From Engraulis encrasicolus (Eukaryota > Chordata > Actinopteri > Clupeiformes > Engraulidae), in the NCBI RefSeq assembly GCF_034702125.1, contig NC_085880.1:12168257-12232256 (forward strand): 64,000 bases of DNA, written 5' to 3'. This document shows, piece by piece, positions 11,685-24,511 of the stretch (position 1 is its first letter; each line of letters opens with the position of its first letter). The position numbers and the translations under genes are program-made. The notes below the pieces were generated by a model that worked only from the letters and a program-made list of their open reading frames with translations, did no database searches and was not told the DNA's origin.

Positions 11685-11972
11685 AAAGTCAACCATTTTG
11701 AAAGTCAGCCATTTTAAAAGCATAATCTCCACATTTCCAACAGCTCATAAACCAATTATATTATTAACACACAAGATTTACTGCAAATCCAAGCACCCAT
11801 TGAAAAATTGTGGCGTAAACAAAAGGTAGGCCGTCCCAAAAGATTGCCAACTTCAAAGTCAGCCATCTTGAAAGTCAGCTATCTAGAAAGCACTGGCCTC
11901 ACAATTTTACATGGCTTATTTACTTATTATAGAGTGTTGTCAACAAGGTTTAGTGTAAATCCAAGCATCCAT
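11685..11972 (+). repeat. Imperfect tandem duplication, about 169-bp period
   Basis: Units of about 120 bases at 11,685-11,802 and 11,853-11,972 both run from aaagtcagcca-ttt/ctt to gtgtaaatccaagca or ctgcaaatccaagca, then ccatt. Many substitutions between them. Confidence 0.55.
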
Positions 11973-12294
11973 TCGTTTATGTTTAAAGATGCCTGGCTCG
12001 CAATTGTTTTATTTATTTATTTATTTATTTAGGCCTATTCATTCAGAATAAATATAAGCTTTTGATGAGTTTGTGTCTTCCTGTTATGCATTGGCACTTG
12101 TAGCAATATGGCTTAATTCATCAAGGAAATTGCATAGACATGGTCAAGTAAGAGGGCCTGTTATTTCATGTTCATTTGGTACAACTTTACTGATGCAGCT
12201 ATTCACCGTATCTTAGGCTACTGCTCCTATCTATAGTCTTATTAGTGGCATGGCCATTGTAAACCAAGTAGCCCAGATATTGGAAGATTTAGAT

Positions 12295-13126
12295 TAGAAA
12301 GTAACGCACAGTGTTCCGTACAGCGCCACCTCGCAGAATGGCGTGTCTGTAATGAAAACAATGCCATTCGGTGTGATGGCAACCATCACACGTATTGAAT
12401 GGCTCATGTGAAAGAGGAGGTTGCCGTCTTCAAAATAAGACCACATCGACTTACAGTGGAGCATTGTGATTAATGTATGGATTGATTATTTGTGCCAAGT
12501 GCCGGTTAGCCATGAGCAGCTAGCTTCCGTCGGCCTGAACAAATAAGTAACAGTATTCCGTACATCTGATTTACCTTAAAATGCTGCATTAGCAATGGTT
12601 TTCATGCAATTACAATGTTGGTGTGTTTGTTGTCAAACTATCCCTTCAAAACAGAGTTTGAATGACTACAACACGGTAAAGAAAACCTTTGAAAGCAACT
12701 AGCTACATTGCAGCCAAGAACGGCACTTCCGTACGCGGTTGTTATGTTATTTTTACCGTGTTATATTCACTTAAACTCTTCATGGAACGAATAACAATTA
12801 GTTTAGCACTTCACAAACACATACACATTAGATCGTGCTTGAAAACCATTGGTAGTGCACCGTTTTAATGTAATGAAGTTGTACGGAGTACTGTTACTTA
12901 TTTGGTCAGATGTGTTCGGAATACTGTTACCTATTTGATTTAATCAATCAACCCATACATTAACCACCGCAAGTCTAGTTGGTCTTATTTTGAAGACGAC
13001 AACCTCCTCTTTCAAATGAGCTATACAATAGGTGTGATGGTTGTCATCACACTGAAAAGTTTGTTTTAATCGCGAAAACTGCATTCTGTGAGGAGGCGCC
13101 GTACGGAACATCGTGCGTTGCTTCTA
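12295..13126. mobile_element. MITE, about 830 bp, with long nested inverted arms
   Basis: The ends tagaaagtaacgcacagtgt and, in reverse, tagaagcaacgcacgatgtt are inverted copies. They continue inward for about 200 bases past ttccgtac-gcgcc and ggaggttg-cgtcttcaaaataag. A second inner inverted pair (ataagtaacagtattccgta near 12,543 and its reverse near 12,890) nests inside. No ORF. Confidence 0.8.
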
Positions 13127-13129
13127 CTA

Positions 13130-13945
13130 TTAAAGTTACAGTGACGGTAACTAGTAGGCTATTGGCTATATCAGAACATCAGAACAGTTTCCCCAAGTGG
13201 TGCTAGGTGCGCGGCCTGCCACAAGGGGGTGGCCGAGCTGAATAAAGCAATGGTGGTGTGTGCGTTCTGTGTTTCAAACCGATCCCTTATAAACAAGCAA
13301 ACAACTTCAGCTTGTCAATTTCAGGCTACCTATTATTGCCTTGCGATACAGGCCCACATCGCTCTCAAACCAACAGGAACGCATTAGGCTACATTGCACT
13401 TCTGATTAAAATTCCTCCATGACGGGGGAAAATCACGAAAAGGTATGCTATCTGTTATTTAAGCTGTCTGTTTTTTGGGTTTTGTCCGAGTCCTTGCGGC
13501 CTCAACTCAGTCTCTTAACAATTCACTAGCTTTTTCATCGTTCTCATTGGGGAAAATAAGAAAACGGCAAGTTATTAATTGTCGTTATTATATGGTGTGA
13601 CGTAATCGGTCGAATGGTCCATTCATTTCAATGGGGCTCCCCAACGTTTGCACGTCTGATATTTGAGATAACGGATGGGTTGGTCTATATCAGACCGCTG
13701 TCAATGGCAACAAGACTTTTCACTGCTAAAGCGAATGTTTCATATCACTCAGTCCGCAGGGGGTCCGGTCTTTTGTCACACTAATCAGCTGCTGTGATAG
13801 GCTACCTGTTGCCTAGCGAGCAGTGTTCCACAACGGCACTGTTTTGTTTTGCGCAGCAACAATCTTTTGACATGAAAAATTATAATAAACTTAACATTAA
13901 ATAAAGAAATGTCCCCGCCATGTGTGAATCATTTAAGTATATCCA
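13130..13945. other. Non-coding spacer
   Basis: No recognised gene or element ends. Unique-looking sequence with tataggctac-type words common to the whole window. Confidence 0.4.
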
Positions 13946-13948
13946 TAT

Positions 13949-14089
13949 AATAAGCGGGTTAACGTTCGGCGAGTCGGTCGCTTTGTGGAATAGCAGCACT
14001 TCAGAGAGAACAAGACCTAAAGATTCTCTCTGTCGTGCTGCTATTCCACGGTAGCGACCTTCTCGCCCAACGTTAACCCTTACTTATTA
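13949..14089. mobile_element. Small palindromic MITE
   Basis: Arms read taataagcgggttaacgttc and, in reverse, taataagtaagggttaacgt, then continue through cggcgag, tggaatagcagcac and agagagaa to a short loop near 14,018. The right arm recurs at 8,311-8,392. Confidence 0.75.
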
Positions 14090-14099
14090 AACGTTGTAA

Positions 14100-16480
14100 T
14101 TAAACGTCCCCATGGCAAATGGCACAAAACATCAAAAGGCACAAAGGAAATTAGGTTACACAACCCCGGTCGCCTCTGGCTAGCTAACATAAATAAATAA
14201 AAAACTGCACGATACGAACCCTAGGCCTATTTGAAACGTCCACGGAAAATGAAGGTATGTTATTTCGACAAGCGTACTGTAATCTGTAGACGCCACTGTC
14301 GAATTAGGCTACCGATACTTCATCTCGATGAAGCAGTCCATCTCGACAGAACACCGGGACCGTTCCGTTCCGCCTTGGTATGTTTTGGCCCTAAAGGCCT
14401 TGTTATACCCTACGGAACCGGGTGAAATTCGTCTTTCCGTTGTTCCCGGAGTTGCATTCGTACCACCGTCCGTAAAATTGATGTTACGTAACAAATCCTC
14501 TAGAGGGCAGAGTCGGTTGGCTATGAATGGACAAGTTTGCTGTGGCAGATTTGTGTTCATTTTTAAAATTATTTAGCCCAAATAAAATAGCCAGACCTAG
14601 GATTCATGGAGATAACACACTGAAACAACTTTAAGATTTGTGTAATGATGTTAAAGAAATCCAGGAGGTTTCGTGCTGGCCATTTAAGTTTGTTGATGGG
14701 AAAACTAACGTCCTCCGAGCCCAAATGTAAACAAATGAGCCATGTTTTTAGCTTGGCTAGCATGGTAGTGGAAATGTACCCTTTCACAAACTCACAGGTT
14801 ATTTAATTAACTATTTGTATAGTTTTTAGATGAAATACTTCTCTTCTTCGTTGAGTTTTGTGAATTGGGCCTAAGAAAAATAAATGTTTGGTTCCGGTTG
14901 GTTGTCAGGTTTGGTCATGGGTCGGTCGGAATTTTTATTTTTTTTTTCCATTTTTTTTTTCTTCAATTTTTTTTATGTCCGACCCCCCAACCCCCCACAT
15001 GCGCCAGATTTCGTCATAAACGCTGTTGAACAATGCCAAGGATAGTGGAGTGAGGCCTACAGCTAAAGCTACAATATAAGCATTAATGAGGCAATTATAG
15101 CCTACTGACCGTCACCGAAATGATAGGCCTACATAATATCGTTTCTGGCAATAGTTGTCCAGCTGTCAGTTGCCTGACACTGCTATTTTAGCTCCTGTAG
15201 GCCTATGTCCCGTTAACTTTTTTTTTTTTTTTTTTTACTCCTTCCCATGTCTGTTGTAGACCATATTTTCCTTGGGATGAAGGTTCTGGCTTGCTATTTA
15301 CACACTTTTTTTGTTTTACGTGAGGATGTAGACGCAGAAATAAACTCTCTCTGGTAGACGCCTGAGGCGATATGAATGTTTTAATGAAGGCTGATCGAGG
15401 GATAACATCGTCATTGCCATTAAATCATTATTGTAGAAAACTGTAGTAGTATAGGTCTTCATCGAACAGTCGTATTTGTGGCGAAATCATCGTTAATTTC
15501 TATTTCATTATTTGGAGGAGGTGCGGACAGTGAAACAGGTGCCCTGCTGCTGCGCAATGGTGGAGGGACAAGCAGAGAGAGAGAGCGCGAGAAAATAACA
15601 GGCCAACGGACTTCTTGGTTAACAAGGCCTTGTGGTAAATGAAAGAATGAAGGAAAACTTGGGCAAAACATTTCCCTTCTCTCATATTAACTTATTTTAC
15701 AAGGTATTGATACAGTGCTACTTTAGTATTGCTATAACGAGTTATGCATCTCGTCGAACATGCAGCGCGACTGAATGGAAACCCTTTTCTAACACGACGA
15801 GACTATCAATACATTCAAAAATCGTGGATACTTATACTGTCTGTGTGTTGCATTTCGAGGCGGGTGGTCAGGCTGTCAGTGTCGGGTGAGGTAAGGCGAT
15901 TGACTTATCATTTGACAGGCATTTTCGCCAGGTTCCCAAACCAGCCTACATCGTAGGCTATTATTCTGCAAGAACGCTGTCAGGCAAGTTGTTTAAAACG
16001 TACGAGCTACAACGACTACCAATTAGCATGTTGTAGCATAATAATTAGCCTACAACGTGACCGAGTAGGTGCGCAACTATGCAATGACATTTGGCCCGGG
16101 GTTTTCTAATATCAATCCGGGCCGCGCGTGTGTGTTGCTCCTATGTGGATAGTCATGCGATGCAAATTCAGTAACTTGCAGGCAGGTAGAAAGTGAGAGA
16201 TGGCGAGTTATGGGAATGAAGAAACGTGTTGTGTCTTGTCTATATGAACAACCATCCACACAACATCGATATTTTTTGAGGATTCCAAAAACTCAAAAAA
16301 AAAATTTTGGGTCGCACAAAAAATGATAGGGTCAGTCGGCAACCGGAACCAAAGCATTATTTTTTCTAGGCCTTGGTGTCTTTTTCACTTTACTGCCACC
16401 CACGGATTCCTCTGGTATTGCTCCGTTATATCCGTAGTCACCGGATTGCTAAGCACTCGACCAACGGACAAACTGAAGGA
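14100..16480. other. Repeat-containing spacer without genes
   Basis: 14,355-14,395 repeats 241-280. Poly-T tracts lie at about 14,937-14,980 and 15,217-15,236. No supported coding exon. Confidence 0.4.
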
Positions 16481-16524
16481 TGAAACGACCCCCGGAACCG
16501 GGTGAAAGCGTCCGTTTCCGTAAC

Positions 16525-16634
16525 TACCCTAGGGTATAAATGGGCCTTAACGCTATTGACATTTACTACACGAACGGGAAGTGGAGAGAGTGACAGCGCA
16601 ATGTACAGGATTAAGGCCCATTTATACCCTAGGG
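16525..16634. mobile_element. Small hairpin with ccctagggtataaatgggcc arms
   Basis: 24-base arms (16,525-16,550 and 16,609-16,634) are exact inverted copies ending in ccttaa. About 58 bases lie between. Confidence 0.7.
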
Positions 16635-16720
16635 CAGGGGTGCTCAGACTTTTTCAACATGTGAGCTACTTATTGAAATGGGTGTGTGGAAGTGATCTAC
16701 TGGGGGTTCGGGGGAGAACA
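16635..16720 (+). mobile_element. Terminus of a hAT-like element
   Basis: caggggtgctcagacttttt is a typical vertebrate non-autonomous hAT start, followed by ...gtgagctact. The other end was not located. Confidence 0.4.
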
Positions 16721-17930
16721 TTTAAAAATACAGCTGTTAGAAATGCAATTTTAACACAATATGAAAATGTATTTGTAGGCCTATATAGGCCTACACATCA
16801 ATGATAATGAAAGGTGAATCAGCGGTGAATAACAACCTCATACAGACCTTATTTAGGCCTACTGTAAATTACGCCTGTTTTTGATCACAAAGGGAGACCA
16901 TAGTAGGCTATCAAGTTTATGATAATTAATATTATGTTCATTTATGAAAATTACATTTAAGTTATTGATGTGCCCTCTTGGTTTCTGGACAGATTTTATG
17001 TAATCCCCTTTTCACTTTAATATGAGTGCAGAGCTATTTTCTCCCTCCCTGAAGTGTGCATGCTTGCTGTCACCTATTTGAAGGGTTGGTTTGGGATTTC
17101 GTGGAGGACTTTTTTTAATGCCGCTGTGAGAAGTACAGAACAGCGGTTTGCGGGCGTTTGGCGTTTTCACGTGGATGATATTGTCTTCGTGGACGTTACA
17201 GACATCCCTAGTTCCAAAAAATAAACAAGGAGACATCTACTGAATGGACCGAAAAACGCGCTCTCTGTCTAGCGGCCGCGCTGAACAGACCATTTGAAAA
17301 GACGCGCCTGCACTCAGGTTAAACAGGCACACATCATCACATGCACGCGCGCCTATGAAATCTAATCGAAGTAGCCAACTCCACGCTCAATGCGGGAGTT
17401 GCATCTTGCCAACACTTCTCAGAGCATTGTTTAAAAGGGGGGGAAAGCAGGGGATTGCCGGTGTTCGGGCTGTTGTTTTCATCTCTGACTGTTTCTTTTG
17501 AGCGGTGACGCTGCCTGTACTAACTGAACATAGCCTATAGCGCACGGTATCTGCAAACGTCTCGTGCCGTCCTATTTTTTTGTGCTCGGATGTTATGACT
17601 TATGAAGAGTTTGAGTGTGGCGCTTGACAGTTATCCTTCTTATCTGAAGACGTCGTTGTAGTGCCGGCCTATTTGCTGTGTGTGTGGGCTTGTGCTGCTG
17701 GAGACTGGCTAACTTACCTTGCATATCGGGGACCGACAGGTGTGCTTTACAATAGTGCCATCTCCACTGCTCCATATTTTGCTCCTATTGTGCGCTGTGG
17801 TGTTTGGGCCTTTGCCGTGAAATCTCCTCTCTTGTTGCATGTGTTGCTGTGTGTAGTGTAGTGTTGGGGAGTAGCCCACTTTGTCTCTGGAGCAGTGACT
17901 TAATAGCGCCCTTTGCAGTAGTCGGAATAC

Positions 17931-18040
17931 ATTAACCCCTTGCTGCCGGTCACTTGGCCGGTAGATAGTGCACAGTAAATTAACCCCTTGCTGCCTGTCA
18001 CTTGGCCTGTAAATAGTGCATAGTAAATTGCCCCCTTGCG
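17931..18040 (+). repeat. 48-bp tandem repeat, two units plus a partial third
   Basis: Units 17,931-17,978 and 17,979-18,026 both begin attaaccccttgctgcc and end agtgca-agtaa. A third begins at 18,027 and breaks off. Confidence 0.85.
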
Positions 18041-18341
18041 TGGAAAACCTCCACCGGCCAGTAACTCTTCTCTCACTCCACCCTTTCTCTGTCCTCACCA
18101 GCACCACGGCAGAGTGACCAGCGCCACTAGGTCCAGGTGTACCAACCACTCACCAGGAGGCCCACTGTGGACTGTGCTGACTGAGGGCCTTGCAAAGCCC
18201 TGACGGGGCCAATCTCCTAGACTGCCGTATAAAGACTCTGTGAGCTACTGGCCTCCTGGACGCCTCGCCGTGGTTCTGTGTGTTGGACGTGAGTAGCCCT
18301 TTGCATTGGGCCTTCTGTGACTCTGCTACTGCGAACTGTAA

Positions 18342-18380
18342 CCTACCTGTGGATTTACCTGTGGATTTACCTGTGGATTG
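18342..18380 (+). repeat. 12-bp tandem repeat, three units
   Basis: acctgtggattt is repeated three times, the last unit diverging at its end. Confidence 0.8.
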
Positions 18381-18794
18381 GGAATTGCTGAGTGGACTAT
18401 TGGACTATTAGGGACTCCTGCGGAATATACTGGACTTACTGGGAGGGTTGTGGGCCTTGAATTATTTTATACAAAGAAAATAAAGAAACTGAACTTGAAT
18501 CCTTTTGTCTGTCTTGTTTGAGTGCACTGTTTACTCCACAAGGTAACCTGTAACCAAAAAGGGGGGGCTATTTCACAAACGCCCCCCCTACCTGTGACAG
18601 TTATAACACAGATGCCCCCTTTGTGTCAGAGGACTGCAAAGGGCTGGGGAGGCGAAGGACATTCCCTTTCTACGTATTGGCCAGGAGCTGCAGAAGGAAG
18701 GCTGTGCCCCCGAGGATGACCTTAGGTAATTCATGCATGCAGATATTCCTTTCCTTCCAGTTTTTAGTCTGTCTACCGTACTTGTGACTCCATA

Positions 18795-18905
18795 ATGTTC
18801 AAGTCAAGTCAAGTTTTATTGTCAATTTCTTTACATGCACTGGTCATACAAAGAATTTGAAATTACGTTTCTTGCTCTCCCATGCAGACATAGACTAATC
18901 TAGTG
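18795..18905 (-). mobile_element. 3' tail of a LINE/SINE-type retroelement
   Basis: caagtcaagtcaagttttat followed by tgtcaatttctttacatgca is, on the minus strand, the (TTGAC)n-ending 3' tail widespread in fish genomes. No body is attached. Confidence 0.55.
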
Positions 18906-19129
18906 TAACCAAGTGGTAAGGACAGGAGAGTTTTTAAACTCTAAATTTCACAGTTTTTCTTACAAAATAGACTACGCCACCCTGGGATAAGAATGGGAAC
19001 TACAGCCCAGGGACTGTATGAAAACCTTAGATTTGACCCCCACACAAGTTCAGTTGCATTAACGAGGAAACGTGGATTCCGTAACAACATAACCTCTTTA
19101 TTAACAATTTCACATAAACATATAAAAAT

Positions 19130-19200
19130 CCGGATATTTAAAATATTTCCCACCCCAATGCACACCCACACTCACACTCACATACACACTCACACAAATC
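19130..19200 (+). repeat. CA-rich simple sequence
   Basis: Short runs of cacaca/cactcaca. The surrounding 18,900-19,780 shows no gene. Confidence 0.6.
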
Positions 19201-19785
19201 GGTACAAAAAGGGAGGGTTCTCAAATACAGGGCAGGTGCACCCAAGAGGGGGGAATTATACTAAGCCCCCTGTATAGGCCTTGGATAAGTACACACAAAC
19301 ACGCGTGCCCATGCACACACTAAGTGAAGGTGAATTATTGCACTCACACACAGGTAACACAACACTGCACTGCAATTCACTGCACACCACGTGACCGGAC
19401 CCACCACCAGGGGGGAAGAGGGCCTCCCTCCGGGATTACCTGCACCTGTTAACAGAAAAGAAAGGGTAAATCAAGGGGTAATCAAGGACAAACAAAATGA
19501 AATAAACTGAGTTGCAGGGCCCACCAGCAAAATCTAACTCGCCACAGAAAGAGATTGCTACAGGCGAGAGCAGGACTGATGGGAATTAGTAAGTTAACAT
19601 CAGGCCAGGGGCATTGGTTTAGGCTACAAGCCGCGCACACTCAGTAGTTACAGAGACAAAAACAAAAGAATTCGAATTGAAGTTCCCAACTCAAGTCAAA
19701 AGAAAATAATTAAACAAAAGAAAGAAACATCCCTCAAAGAAAATGTACAAAATAAACAAATGAATCGTGCTCTCTCCACGATATA

Positions 19786-21222
19786 CAGTGCCATGAGAAA
19801 GTTTGGGCACCCTTTTGGAAAATCATTACATCGGTTTATTTCTCGTTGAGCTTTTAAAGTAGCAACTTCCTTTTAACATATGTTAAACTGTAGGGAAAGA
19901 GACACATTTCAGCAGTGGAAGAATTTTATGTGGATTTAAACAAAAATAGGCGCGTGCATAAATATGGGCACCCCAAAGAAGGTATACCATTAATATGAAG
20001 TAGAGCTCACCTTTGCAGCACAAACTGGTTTTAATGACTTTGGAATCCCTTCAGTCACCAAGACAGACATGATTGGTCATTAAAATGTTATTTATCATAC
20101 AAAATAGCAGACGAGGCTTGTCCTAAGTTCTGTCGTGGAGAGTAGAATATGGTGGGCTCTGAACAAACTGTAGTTTGTTGAAAAATAGTTAAAAGGGCAT
20201 GGCTAAAGGATGGTAAGAATGGTAACAGACATACTACAGAACACCTCCATAGAATTACAAGACCATAGCTGCTGATAGTGCAGACTTAGACATGGGTCCT
20301 TCCACATATACTTTTCATAAGGCAAAAGCTCATTGGATGGGTGACGAATAAAAAGGCTTTCCTGTGTATCCATCAAAAATAAATTGTTATACTTATGCAG
20401 AGAGCTTATCTGGACAAGCTAAATGCATTTTGGGAAATCATAGTGTGGTCAGATGAGACTGAGCTAGAGTTATTTGACTTTAACAATGGGAGGTGGACAT
20501 GGCAAAAAATGCACCCATAAATTCTATGACCTCTGGTCTAAAACACACCCTACTATAGGTCTGCGTGGATAGTATACACACTGTAAAACTTATTACAGTT
20601 AAGGGCCACATTAATTCTTTTCAAATAGCATATTTTTCAAAAGAATGTTCAAGTGTCAGTCACAAAATTAGAGCTGAGCAGAGTTTGGACTTTCCAGCAG
20701 GACAGTGTTTGCACTGCACTGATCAAAATTCAACAATGAGTTAATGTAAAACAACAATTACAATGTCTTGAAATAGTCATACCAATCTTGAGATATCACC
20801 ATCATTGAAAAATAATGAATGTATTTGAACCAGGATGTCTAAAGAAGACAGATGAGTAACCTGACTGAATTAGAGGGGTTCTGGATAGAATAATTGGCAA
20901 CTGTTCAGTAGCACCAGGCAGTTGGAACTTATCTTCTTGCATAGCAAGTACCCAAAGGCCATTAGATCAGCAAAGGTTAGCTCTACTTCTTTAATGGTAT
21001 ACCTTCTTTGGGGTGCCCATATTTATGCACACACATACTTTTGTTTAAATCCACATACAATTATTTTTATAACACCTATGAAAATTCTTCCACTGCTGAA
21101 ATGTTTCTCTTTCCCTACAGTTTAACATATGTTAAAAGGAAGTTGCTACTTTAAAAGCTCAACGAGAAATAAACCGATGTAATGATTTTCCAAAAGGGTG
21201 CCCAAACTTTCTCATGGCACTG
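19786..21222 (+). mobile_element. Tc1-like transposon, inactive, about 220-bp inverted arms
   Basis: Termini CAGTGCCATGAGAAAGTTTG are exact inverted copies flanked by TA on both sides (19,784-19,785; 21,223-21,224), as for Tc1/mariner. Arms are about 19,786-20,007 and 20,979-21,222. The interior carries a stop- and frameshift-ridden Tc1 transposase on the plus strand. Recognisable blocks: VWSDE near 20,450 (catalytic D), WTFQQDS near 20,690, and a SQSRD/IIEKY block near 20,790 (the family SQSPDLNPIE). At 1,437 bp it is near the usual 1.2-1.6 kb. Confidence 0.9.
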
Positions 21223-21620
21223 TAACAGGACACTCACTCACACAGGCTACATTCACGCAGGCACACACTGAACTCGGCCACATACGCCACCGGCGCGAGT
21301 TGTGGCTTGCCCTATGCTGGGCTGTTGAATGCTTTCGGAGTGATAGCCCTCGGATAACTGGACACTTGCGACGCGTCAGTCCGAAGCACGTATCGGAGGG
21401 GGGACAAAACAGCAGCAATTCAGAGCGAACCGGGAGTCTGCAGCTACACCCAGGCGCCTACAAATACAGAGGATAATGCGATGTAACTGGGCTATTGTAC
21501 CAATTTTACAACGTGATGAAAAGTTGAAGCGGTATACTCACGTTCCACAACAGCAGAAGAGGAGAGGAGGGAGACAATAAAGGCCGACGAGTCAGAGGAA
21601 ACTCAAATCCACGCTACAAC

Positions 21621-22375
21621 CAGTGTTGGGAGTAACTCGTTACAAAAGTAACTAATTACTGTAATGCATTACCTTTTTGAGTAACGCAGTAATGAAACTG
21701 ATTACAGGGGGGGAAATCGGTTATATGTCCTCATTACAATGCAAGTAACTTACACATTACAACGCATTTTTTTCACCTAAATTTTGTGTGGGTATTTTGT
21801 TTTCTTTATACAATGTTCGCGGATCACCGCGAGATCAGCTATTGCCTACGATAGCCTACGTCCGCGCAGAGATTTTAAAGTTTCAAGCAGAACATTGCTT
21901 CCTCTTTCACGCTTCGTCTCTCGAAATGGCAGGCTGACAGAGGATGACCGATCCAGAAGATCCAGCTTGCTCGTTTTCAAGATGGGTATACGCCCACTAC
22001 TTTGACTCCATTGAAAATAAGGACGCCAAGAACATTTAAGTTAAATGCACACTGTACTTGAAACCCAAACCGCTTTCCACGTCGAAAAACAGTAGCCTAC
22101 AAACAATTTGACGATGTGAAGAGGTGCCATAGCACCACCAAATTAGTCAGGAAAGGAGGGGATGCATCCCATTCGCACGAGCACTGTTGAGAAAGTTGCA
22201 TGTATAAAGAAAACAAAATACCCACACAAAATGTAGGTGAAAAAAATGCGTTGTAATTGTAACGAGGACATATTACCGTTTCTTCCCCCTGTAATCAGTT
22301 ACATTACTGCGTTATTCAAAAAGGTAATGCATTACAGTAATTAGTTACTTTTGTAACGAGTTACTTCCAACACTG
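21621..22375. mobile_element. hAT-type MITE (CAGTGTTGG family), about 175-190-bp inverted arms
   Basis: The ends cagtgttgggagtaactcgt and, in reverse, cagtgttggaagtaactcgt continue as nearly identical arms for about 175-190 bases. This is a very common fish non-autonomous family. The flanking octamers (gctacaac and caagtgaa) do not match, so the TSD has decayed or the copy was rearranged. Confidence 0.8.
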
Positions 22376-22810
22376 CAAGTGAATGTGCTCTCTTCATCTC
22401 TCTCACACCCTCCCACATTGTTATTTTGAAGCTTCTGACAGTACTTGCTGCATTGTTTTGCTGGCTTTGTAGTCTGGTTGATGCGCTGTGAGGTTAAGCT
22501 TCATGCAGGCGTTGAAGCTGTCATCAGACAACGCCATAATAGGAGAAAACTGCAACTGAGTGAGCAACATCGTTTCTGCAAATCTATTGCCTCTACATGC
22601 AAAGCATTCCTGTTCAGTATTGCCAGATTGGGGCTACTAGGAAACGCCGCAATCCACCTTTGGTAATGGCGCCTGCCCTGTCGGCGACTTGCTACCTGCG
22701 CACGTGAAAGTTTGTTTGTTTGTCGCGTTTTTGTCAATGACAGTTCATTGTTTGACACCAAAAGTCACCGACAACATGTTTGGACTTAAGGTGCACACGT
22801 TTGTGCTACT

Positions 22811-24511
22811 GTGGATACTGTGGCTTGTTTATTGAGTGGATTTATCCGTATCGAGGTGGATTGCCAGGGAATGGCTGACACGGCTGCAGTCATATCCTAC
22901 TCCTTGGGAGAGTTGTTCTGCATTCGGGACTCAATGACGAACGCCGAATGTCCAAACTGGGATTTACCCCGTGAGATAAAAAGGAGAAAAAGAGGCCGAC
23001 GGAGTGGTGTTAAGGTGCGGAACAGGCTGAGGAAGCATAAGCCTGTCCTACCGTCTGTGATTATGGGGAACATGCGCTCCATAGTCAACAAAGTTGATGA
23101 ACTCGCATCGTTGGTGAAGTTTGACAGGCTATACCGACAGGGCAGCCTAATGTGCTTTACAGAATCTCACGGACAGTGTCACTACGGCCTACACAGACAT
23201 TGATGGATTTACTATTATTCGACATGATCGAGATTCAGAGAAAGCAGGCAAAAAATCGGGCGGAGGCGTCTGCCTGTACGTTAACAAGCTTTGGTGTCAT
23301 CCTGGTCACATTACGGAGAGACACAAAGTGTGTGACCCAAACATTGAACTGCTGGCGGTGAGTTGCAGACCCTATTTCCTTCCACGCGAGTTCTCAAATG
23401 TCATAGTAATTATGGCATACATTCCACCATCTTCCAATGCAAAATTGGCCACGGACACGATATCAAAAGTTGTCCATGAACTTCAGAGTCGCACACCGGA
23501 CACGCTCGCTCTGATAAATGGTGATTTTAATCACTGCACTCTCTCTGCCTCGCTGCCCTCATTCAGACAGTTTGTCAGCTGTCCTACAAGGGGCGAGAAG
23601 ATTATTGACCTTTTCTATGCCAATATTAAAGACAGCTACACATCTACTGCCCTCCCTCCGCTGGGCAGGTCAGATCATAACCTGGTTCTGCTTTCCTCCA
23701 AGTACACCACGGTGGCTCAGAAGCAGCCCATATCAACAAAATCAGTGCGTGTATGGTCAAAGGAGGCGTGCGAGGAATTGCAGGACTGTCTGGAGTGTAC
23801 TGATTGGTCTGTTTTCTATGGCGATGACCCAAATGAGGTGGACTGTGTGACTGATTGTGTTGCTGAGTATGTGAAATTCTGTACAGACTTGGTTATTCCA
23901 TGTAAGACTATCAAAATTTACTCTAACAATAAGCCATGGGTTTCCAAAGAAATAAAGAATGCAATTAATGAAAAGAAAGCTGCCTTCATGAGTAAGGACG
24001 AGGACAGGATCAAGGTGGCACAGAGGAATCTAAAAGTTGCCATAAGGCAAGGAAAGAGGAACTACAAGGACAAAGTTGAGCATAAGCTACAAGAGTGTGA
24101 CACCAGAGGGCTATGGAAAGGCCTTAGATCCATAACAGGTTTTGGCCCTGTCACTAGTAGTATGAGTTTGGGAATATTCACGCCTGATGAGGCTAATCAG
24201 TTTTATGCTAGATTTGACTCTGCTGTGAACACAACTGACCATCACACACCAGTGCAGTACATTGCACATTTAGAGAAGGAAGAGGGGCATTCATCTCTCT
24301 GTCCTCCAATAACCATCACTGTTGAGGAGGTACGCTCCCAACTAAGAAGGCTAAATGTAAATAAGGCACCTGGTCCGGATGGGATCATGCCACGTGTCCT
24401 CAAAGTGTGTGCTGATCAGTTGTGTGGGGTTTTACATTATTTGTATTCCCTGTCTTTGTCACTGTCAAAAATCCCCATCATATGGAAGACTTCCTGTATT
24501 GTTCCGGTGCC
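22811..24511 (+). pseudogene. CR1/L2/Rex1-like LINE: endonuclease half and start of reverse transcriptase
   Basis: The first part (22,811-23,165) encodes PVLPSV-MGNMRSIVNK and MCFTES, typical of the N-terminal endonuclease. A frameshift near 23,165 moves the frame, and 23,328-24,511 continues with IVIMAYIPPSSNA, INGDFNHC and GRSDHNLVLL (catalytic D/N/H blocks of the APE-type nuclease). The linker follows, then NKAPGPDGIMPRVLK at the start of the reverse transcriptase. The frame is broken at 24,512 by an inserted MITE. The 5' end of the element is probably near 22,700 and not sharply defined. The clade is assigned from memory of fish LINEs. Confidence 0.85.

Larger units (their letters stand above)
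17480..18505 (+). ncRNA. Candidate 3' portion of a non-coding or element-derived transcript
   Basis: GC-rich mixed-complexity sequence ends with AATAAA at about 18,479, right before a sharp change in composition. It contains the 48-bp tandem repeat and three 12-bp acctgtggattt units. No ORF with a signature. Weak evidence only. Confidence 0.15.
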
